Of a stretch of DNA of 64,000 bases, positions 56,801-64,000 are shown piece after piece. The stretch is from Agrypnia vestita (taxonomy: Eukaryota > Arthropoda > Insecta > Trichoptera > Phryganeidae). The translations under genes were made by a program, and so were the position numbers. The DNA lies in contig JADDOH010002142.1 in assembly GCA_016648135.1 (NCBI GenBank), positions 1 to 64,000 of the forward strand. The letters are read 5' to 3'. Position 1 is the stretch's first letter, and the number at the start of each line of letters is the position of its first letter. The notes below the pieces were generated by a model. That model did no database searches. It saw only the letters and a list, made by a program, of their open reading frames with translations, and had not been told where the DNA came from.

Positions 56801-58648
56801 CTTGCACGAGGATTCTTTTTGTAGATTTTTTTCATGTATTTTATCCAATCATTTTTTAAATTATCTAATGGTTATTGCGTCCCTATAACTATCAGTTTGT
56901 TTTTAGTACCGCACGTATGGTTCATATATCGGTATCATTTTCAAATTTATTAGCTTCATAATTAGCTCCACTTTGCGTTTCTTCCACCATTACCTTTTTA
57001 TATTTAATCTAAATCAAATACATAATAATTTTATGTTTTTTTGTATTTATGTCATGTTATGTTATGTTTAAATGTCATTTTTTAGAGGTTGATGATATGT
57101 TAGCGTCAGATTATTTTCGATTTTTGAGATAAAGTAGATATGAGCATGTCGTAATGTAAGATAATGTTGTTAATTATTGCAAGCAACAAAGTATACGGAT
57201 AGTATGAAAAAAAGCTCTCATCTAACCACGATTTCTTGATTATCTCCATCTAACTCAATCAAAAAAAAAAAAACTTATATGCCAGAATTATTCTAACGTT
57301 GCGCGTTTTTCTGGGTATTTTAAACTGGTGTTTTGCCTATACCTGTTCATCCACCATCTTTAACACTTTGCAAATTAAATAAAACTTTGAAGACGTGTTA
57401 CATCTTGTTACTTATTCACGCAGGGACAAAGTTCTCAAGTGCCCCTGTAACGTACGCGGATCTGGAACAAGTTGGAGGGGGTCCCGCCCGCAACCCAATA
57501 TATTTGACATAATACCTGGCAGAGACAGGTTTAACAACTGGCTGGAGTATGTGAAATCCCCGAACTGGAGTTCTACCTAGGTAGAAAATTATATTTTAAG
57601 CTTCTGGGCGTTAAAGAAAATCCCTTATAGCGGCGCAGATGGGAGATGCTTCACCTTTTTTGGGGAAGGAGGGGGAGACGCCATTTTAAAATCATCCCTC
57701 GTTTTTTCTTCATCAACCTATTCACCCTTTCCAGGCCATAATATTTTATTCAACACAAACCCCTTTATATTATTCATTAAAATCATATTAATTTTTATCT
57801 CTGTTTTTGTTACCACGAGTTTATACAATATTTTATTTATCCAACTGGTTTAAACAATCGATTTATATAATTTTATTTTAATTTAATTGTAAAACTGGTC
57901 GGTTACAATATAAAAAAAAGAGAAATTGAGAAAGCTTAAATCGTGGTTTTAAAGAGTTTCGAACCATTTATTGAAAAGTGATAATACATACGGTAATAGA
58001 TTTGGTTTACTTTTTTTAGTAATATAAGTGGGTTGCGATTATTTTTGGCCTTGCTTGCTATGTAGTAAGAGCGGATACACGTCAATCCAGTTCAAAATAT
58101 GTCATTTTATTTTATTATATAATTATTATAGTATATAACCTAGTATTAGAATAATCACTATTAATTAAAACTCGATATCATCCAAGACTACAATATTTCA
58201 GGCTTACTTTATATTAAATAAGTATTATTATTAGAACTTTTTAAAGATTTATTTCATTGTATTTCTTATTCGCATAAAATTCCAGTTTATTTCGGTTGGG
58301 TTTCAAATATTCTATTTCTTTTTGAGACAATCAAATTTATTCAATTTACTTTTGTTGATCTCCGAATATATTACGGAAAAACGATTTCCTTCTAATCGTG
58401 AAATATTTTCACCTTATACACTGCGCGCTCACATCATATTCTGGTAAACGTAAACCTTGACTTCTTTATGCAAGTCAATTTACTTTGGATGTACGCATAA
58501 CAGTTATTAACACAACGTTATTCTCTTTGGATTTTTTCCTTTTAGTTCTTTACATTACATTAATAAATTCCTGTGGATGTTTGCTTTTCGATTCTCGATG
58601 TACTATTATTTTCTTAGAATGCTTGATAAGGTTAGTGTGGATAGTGAT
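56801..58648. other. AT-rich stretch without recognised features
   Basis: AT-rich apart from a GC-richer patch at 57430-57690. A 61-codon frame at 57395-57580 has no domain. Confidence 0.45.
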
Positions 58649-58998
58649 TGTCACCAATCCAGAGTGTGAAGCAAAAGTCCGACCTACGCCCATGGAGTGT
58701 AGCCTATCTGTGGCGAGCAAGAATAAATACACACTGTTGGTACATTCACAGATTTATTTCGAAAGATTCAAGATTTACATTTCGATTGAGATGTTACAAG
58801 TTACTTGAGATTACAAAGACGTGTTAATTGCTCATGGTTCGACGAAATACTGCAAGTGCGGGGAAACCTGCGCGGTACAAGCTCGAACCGACTTTTGCCA
58901 ATCGCTTTGTTGTTGGTCCCGCTTGTTCGATATTTTAGTGAGGCCTCCGACTTACTTTTATTTTACGTCCATAATATAAGCCCCAGATCATCGTGACA
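58649..58998 (+). repeat. Candidate LTR-like segment
   Basis: The segment begins TGTCAC and ends GTGACA, a perfect six-base inverted terminus with the TG...CA form of LTRs. It contains an AATAAA site in GAATAAATACACACTG. No target duplication flanks it and no second copy exists in the window, so this is weak. Confidence 0.28.
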
Positions 58999-60987
58999 GA
59001 GGCGTTCAGTTCTTGACTTAACTTTTATATCTCAGTATGCATAACAAAGATGATTATAGACCTCCGTGAGAGGATTTTTATCTCTCAAAACTTATGTCGT
59101 AACGAAAATAAAACTCAGTTGCTTGTTTATTACAAACTTAATTACAAAATAGATAGTAAAACTAATGTATGAACCAGGATGATTATAATAAATTATTCAA
59201 AGTATGCAAAATATTACCAATTGACCAAAAAGTAATATATCATATAATTCTAGAAGAAACGATAAATAATATTAATATACACAGTGACACGCACCATAAC
59301 TATACAACCAGATCGACAGAAAAACAATGAGAATACCAATCACGATCAACGTGTATGGTGAAAGAAAAGAGTATATTCTGCCAAGAATCTTTATTAAATT
59401 AGATAAAAAATTTATCGATATGATGCAAGACAAAAAAACTCCATTGGCTTCAAAAAAGTACAAGGTAAAAGAATATATATTAAAGCTATGTACCTAATCT
59501 TACACTACTTAATAATTATCATGTATCTCTTGTAAAAATCATGCAATACTCTATAATGACCTACTCTATAGTCTTCATAAAAAAATTATTACTTAAAAAA
59601 ATATTGAAAAATAACTTGTAAAACAACAGTGAAGGCAACCATGCCGTAAAACTGCTGTGCAGTTTGGCATATGCATGTATGTAATATGTATCAAAAATAA
59701 ATAAATAATTTCAAAAAAAAAATTAATCTTATTGAACCATTAGGTACCGGCCGTATTAATTAATTATATTTTTTCTTCAGAAAACTGTGAAAAGTAAGTA
59801 AGCTTTCCTTTGAGAATATTTTATTTATTGTAACCGCAATATTCCCAATAACATTTTACATTATAAATTACCCGAACCTTAATTTTCTCGTTTTATATTT
59901 GAGAGAGAAAAAATATTTAATTAGCATAAAGATTAGACCGACTCTCGAATCAGACGTTGTTTTAAGGGAAAGCTAATAATATTTTGGAGTTTGAAAATGC
60001 AAAAGCTAATTTGGATGTTAGCCAAGGTGCTTGTAGAGCTGCGGACCTTATCATGCCTATTAATTGAAATAAATGCCCAACAATAATAAAAACTAGTTGA
60101 GGGACATTTTGTCTAATTAAGTAACTTAATTTAATTTAACTTTGTTTTTGTAGGCTTTTTCCTCAACTCCTGGCCGACAAATTACAATATGGAAGATAAA
60201 ATTTAATATCAATTAATTTTTATTTGGGAAAACATTTTTCAGCCGAAGAATTTTTTTAATTAAAAAAATTCTTGGCTTGAATTGAGAGTAGGTAAGGTGA
60301 CCATATTATCGGGAGCCAGCAATCTGTTGAGCAGACCTGGATCAAGTTTTTTTGGTTCTTTAATTCGATTCCAACTAAATAATTTTTATATATTTTGTAT
60401 TAATAAGTTTATTAATTTATTCTTGTATATCTTAAATTGTTATTTTATATTTTGAATTGACGTTCAAACCCTTATTTTAACCGGTTACATATGGTACAGT
60501 TATTTGTAGTTGATTGTTTACTGAAATATAACTGTTGTGTAGTACCATTGGCTGCCCGTCGAATTGCGAAAAATTAGTTAACGATCATTGACACTATCAG
60601 ATACAAATCTCACCCAACGTTAAATGTGTCACCGGTTAAAATATCATCACTTATTTTTTGTAATGTAATATTTCTGGTGTTATTTATTCTATTTATATTA
60701 CTTAGTATGAACGATGGCAAGTTACTGTAAAAAAATTTAAATTTCACTAAATAAATACGTTAATTAATTAGCATTTTTATCCGATAAATTACTGTTCAAC
60801 ATGATTATTTAAATTTTTAAAAAGTTCAACATTGCACTACACACCAGTTGAGACGAATATTTGTAGCTCAAACTTTGCGAAGATTCACATGTTACTCAAT
60901 GTGTGAGTTATATAATTTCTACTTTATTAAAAATAAAATAATCCATATGATATTGAATTGCCTACGATCTCATAGTATTAAACCTCT
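58999..60987. other. AT-rich stretch without recognised features
   Basis: Very AT-rich. A small plus-strand frame of 56 codons starts at 59328 (MRIPITINVYGERKEY...) without a known relative. No repeat family was recognised. Confidence 0.45.
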
Positions 60988-61613
60988 AACGTATTCCTTT
61001 GTCCATTTTTATCTTGTGTCCTAGGTATATATATTCAAAAATGGTCAAAGAGAACCAAACAGCAGAATTGCCAAGACGAATAGGAATGAGCTGGGCTGTA
61101 TTTGGCAAACTCAAACATTTCTTCGAGAACAAAGAAAGCCCAAAAGCCTTTGAATCATGCATACTGCCAGTGATGACGTATGGAGTGGAGACTACGGCCC
61201 TTACAAAGAAAAGTGTAGAAAAGCTCAGATGCACGCACCGATACATGGAAAGATCCATGCTTGGAGTAAGCCTAAGAGATAGAATTATAAATGACAAAAT
61301 TAGGCGCAGAACTAGAGTAGTAGATAACATGGATCGTGTAACGAAGCTAAAACGGCAATGGGCAACACATGTTACAAGGCAGGATGCTACAAGATGGCCT
61401 CCCAGAGATCTGAAATGGAGACCTTGGGAGAATAAAAGAGCCATCGGAAGGCCTCAAAAGAGATGGGCCGACGATACAGCCGCTGTGGGGGGTAAGAAAT
61501 AGCTACAAATAGCAAACAACAAGGAAGGATGGAAGGGTATGGAAGAGATCTATATCCAGCAGTGGAGAAATGAAGGCTAATTAAGAAGAAAAAGAAGAAG
61601 AAGAACGTATTCC
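60988..61613 (+). mobile_element. RTE-type LINE insertion, 5'-truncated, with target duplication
   Basis: A 606-base insert (60998-61603) is flanked by the perfect 10-bp duplication AACGTATTCC (60988-60997 and 61604-61613). It ends in a (GAA)n-type tail. It contains only the end of the polyprotein, so reverse transcription stopped early. One of the clearest single insertion events in the window. Confidence 0.92.
61054..61580 (+). pseudogene. RTE polyprotein, C-terminal part
   Basis: The translation runs KENQTAELPRRIGMSWAVFG, CILPVMTYGVETTALTKKSV, MLGVSLRDRIINDKIRRRTR, QWATHVTRQDATRWPPRDLK and WRPWENKRAIGRPQKRWADD. After a TAG at about 61500 it continues in frame to WKGMEEIYIQQWRNEG and a TAA. 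This is the standard order of RTE C-termini. Apart from that one stop the frame is intact. The catalytic RT and endonuclease domains are absent because of 5' truncation. Confidence 0.88.
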
Positions 61614-62986
61614 AGCTTAAGTTGTATTTTAAAATAATCATTACAATCATTACCAGTCGTTTTCTATCTCCTACCGGATAAGAGCCGCCCAGAGAACATC
61701 CCACATTTCTATCATCTTTTTCTATCTCAGATTTTCACTGAATTTGATGATTTCATAGGTCCCGCAGGTTTAAACGCCTCTTGATTCCACCCAGGTACCA
61801 TTGTATTAATGCATAAGATTATCCGTCCTCCGAGCGATTTGGCCTGCCCATTATCATTTCATTTTCTTGACGTACATAATTATATAACCTTCTTTTGTCC
61901 GCTCTACAACGCGTTATTATTTTTCTCTTCTTGCAATTAACGTACCTCTTTATTGCATACCATATTTTGTTTTTGGATCCCTGTTCATCGACGGAGATTC
62001 AACCATATTGTAAGCACTGAAACTATGTGTTTAAAAATAAAATGTAATACAAAGTTCAAATTCGCGCAGTTAATTATACTGGCATTTTCATTTCAGATAT
62101 AAGCTCAAAGGGGTTCTTTATTTTTGTAATCGTTTAAATGACATTTGATTGTTTATTAAATTTTGTCTCACCTAGACCCTAGGCTCAAAGTCCGGCCCTG
62201 CTTCAACAATAGCCTAGCCTTCACGCGCCTTCAACCCTGAATGAAGAGAGCCTAACTAGGGCGGCCAGGAAGGGGATGTCGGCACAAATGTAAAGATGAG
62301 AGAAAATCTGATCACGCGGGGTGGGGCAGGGTTCCTCCATCACGTGACCTATTTCTTGCCTCCCGTGCCAATCAAATAAGGGTACTCATAAAGCCTCCGT
62401 GGACCCTTTCATCTAAAAGTTCTGCCAGGTGAGGCGGACGGGAACAGGACGCAGACTGGAAATGTTATTTATTTGTATTTTTATCAGAAGTTCTAAAAAC
62501 ACAAAAGATTTGGTAAATATTTACACGCAATTTTCTTTAAATGTTTTACTCTAAATTTTAATCGATGTAATAATATTTAAGATCTTTTTCTCGATCCAAG
62601 GTACTACAAAAACTAGAGACAAAGTATTTCCTGAGATAGCACCACTTGCCATTAGAACTATTCTGATTCTGAAAGCGTTCTTTCAGAATCAGTGCTTTTG
62701 TGATATCAATACCATGATAATTACTACTATCTTCCCTCCCTTATCCTAAGAAGCAAGAGTCAAAAGATTTGAGATATACTCACCTCTGTTTTACGTTGCA
62801 TTCGACTTGACGTTGAGTCGACAAATCAAGGCCAAATATGCTTTCAGATAATCTTTTGTGCTGGTGTCCCAACTTGGTCTGGGGCGACCCGTTGACCGTC
62901 TTTCCTTCGGATTTTCCAAGTTAATATATATTTGTACATAGTTGTGATACGAATCAATACGAGAATGAATAAAAAGATATAATAAA
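61614..62986. other. Non-coding stretch, mixed composition
   Basis: A GC-richer block at 62170-62450 includes CACGTG and GGTGGGGCAGGG. A short inverted pair CTGATTCTGAAAG/CTTTCAGAATCAG lies at 62663-62692. No gene or family was recognised. Confidence 0.4.
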
Positions 62987-63609
62987 ATACTATAACGAGG
63001 CTAAAAAGAATCAGGCACTTCTGTCAAGTGACAGTTGTTTGAAATGATCACAATACTAACGAAGATTCCAGAACAGCCCAGCATAATCTACGGCTTACGA
63101 GAAACATCTCCAAAAGTCTGTAAAAAGCGGGAAAGGTCTCGGAATTTTGATATCAGAGCATTAGCAAATATAAATATGACTCAAGGGAGTAAGACAGTCA
63201 GTTGTTATTTGAACGCGGTTGACGGACGATAACAAAGCGAAGGTAGTCGCGAGCGGCGGGTCAGGCTGGTCAAGCGAGCGATAGCGGCGAGAAGCTAGTG
63301 ATGCCAAGTGAGAGGAATTCGACAGTGATTCTAGAAAGTTCTTACGTAGCGAAATAAATCGAAGTAAAATTAATAAGTGCGGAAATTGATGGAATATTCT
63401 AATGAACAGTGAATAAAGTGTTAAAGCGAATATAAAGTGTCTACTTACGAGTGATAAATTTTCAAAACAGTTTAATTTATAGCATTACATTTAATAGTAA
63501 TAAGCGACTTTGTACGTTCGTTTTATTAATTAGTCGGTATTCAATAAATCCTGTATTAAATCCCAGCGTTTTCATTAATTACTCCTGCAGCCATGATACG
63601 TGACAATAC
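62987..63609 (+). mobile_element. Solo LTR, copy 2 (Gypsy-like)
   Basis: The element runs from TATAACGAGGCT (62991) to CGTGACA (63605), with the 4-bp duplication ATAC on both sides. It matches copy 1 (46782-47374) along its length, including TATAAAT (63169) and the end AATCCCAGCGTTTTCATTAA. It contains a three-unit heat-shock-type element TTCTAGAAAGTTC at 63329-63341. Relative to copy 1 it carries small insertions near its 5' end. Confidence 0.82.
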
Positions 63610-64000
63610 ATACAATTTTACATTTATTTAACTTGTCAACAAGGAAGCTTACTTTATACTGTTAATTTATATTCAGTTTATAATATTCAAATAGTCTCAC
63701 AAATCATCATAAATATTTTATCTTGTCTGTAAAAGTAAATTTTGACGCATACGTGATGCAACACTTCAATGCTCCGGCGATATTCGTAAACATACTCGAA
63801 TTCACCTGAAAGGCGAAGTCTCGGATGACTTCGTTATGTCTGGGGACCCACGAAAGACACCAATTTTGAAATGTTGAACATCTATAGCTTAATCAAGTTT
63901 ACCTTGGAGACTCGGCTTTCTACGGCTGGAGAATCTTGTGGTTGCAATGTAGACTGCAGAGAAGTGTAGATCCACAAAAGGCTGGAGCGGTACTGTATGC
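63610..64000. other. Non-coding end of window
   Basis: No recognised feature. Confidence 0.4.

Noticed and set aside
59328..59498. 56-codon frame MRIPITINVYGERKEY...
   Set aside because: No known relative, AT-rich context and no supporting signals.
60986..61444. 152-codon minus-strand frame
   Set aside because: Antisense shadow of the RTE frame at 61054-61580.

Overview
The window looks like repeat-rich, non-coding DNA from an arthropod, most likely an insect and possibly a moth or butterfly. It is AT-rich, with short GC-richer blocks. Its recognisable content is a mixture of RTE-type and jockey/CR1-type non-LTR retrotransposon tails, a Penelope-like fragment, mariner and hAT-type elements, Helitron-like ends and tRNA-derived SINE-like repeats. 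I found no convincing host gene, host RNA gene, bacterial-style operon or CRISPR array. Every coding stretch I can assign to a family comes from a mobile element, and all but one are truncated or visibly broken. The order of insect is an inference from the repeat families and could be wrong.

Layout. 1-7 kb: two identical 3' ends of one non-LTR element in inverted orientation enclose an L2-type 3' end. 7-10.4 kb: a Stowaway-like MITE, an RTE tail, and a head-to-head pair of tRNA-like modules flanked by a 13-bp direct repeat. 14.4-16.8 kb: a Penelope-like fragment with a GIY-YIG domain between inverted repeats, a long-TIR element and another RTE tail. 19.4-25.7 kb: RTE tails, a 740-bp element with long inverted repeats at TTAA sites, a SINE-like copy, a hAT-type MITE with a perfect 8-bp target duplication, a Helitron-like 3' end and a jockey/CR1-like tail. 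27-34 kb: a SINE-like copy, a broken mariner-type transposase, further non-LTR tails, and a second Stowaway-like MITE. 35-45 kb: three copies (and one older relative) of an unnamed retroposon of about 0.5 kb. 46-49 kb: a solo LTR and a small Helitron with 128-bp tandem repeats. 50.3-51.6 kb: a structurally complete mariner. 51.6-64 kb: more RTE tails, two SINE-like copies, a clean RTE insertion with target duplication, and a second solo LTR.

The genes do not form a pathway; each insertion acts for itself. Autonomous families (RTE, jockey/CR1-like, Penelope, Gypsy-like LTR, mariner) probably supplied the enzymes that moved the non-autonomous ones. The most interesting signals are structural. 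The 35-45 kb retroposon has 10-13-bp target duplications, and one copy carries a 5' inversion as expected from twin priming. A hammerhead-ribozyme-like core (TGANGA, stem, GAAA) recurs in several unrelated-looking repeats and flanks the Penelope fragment. Several long hairpins are unexplained.
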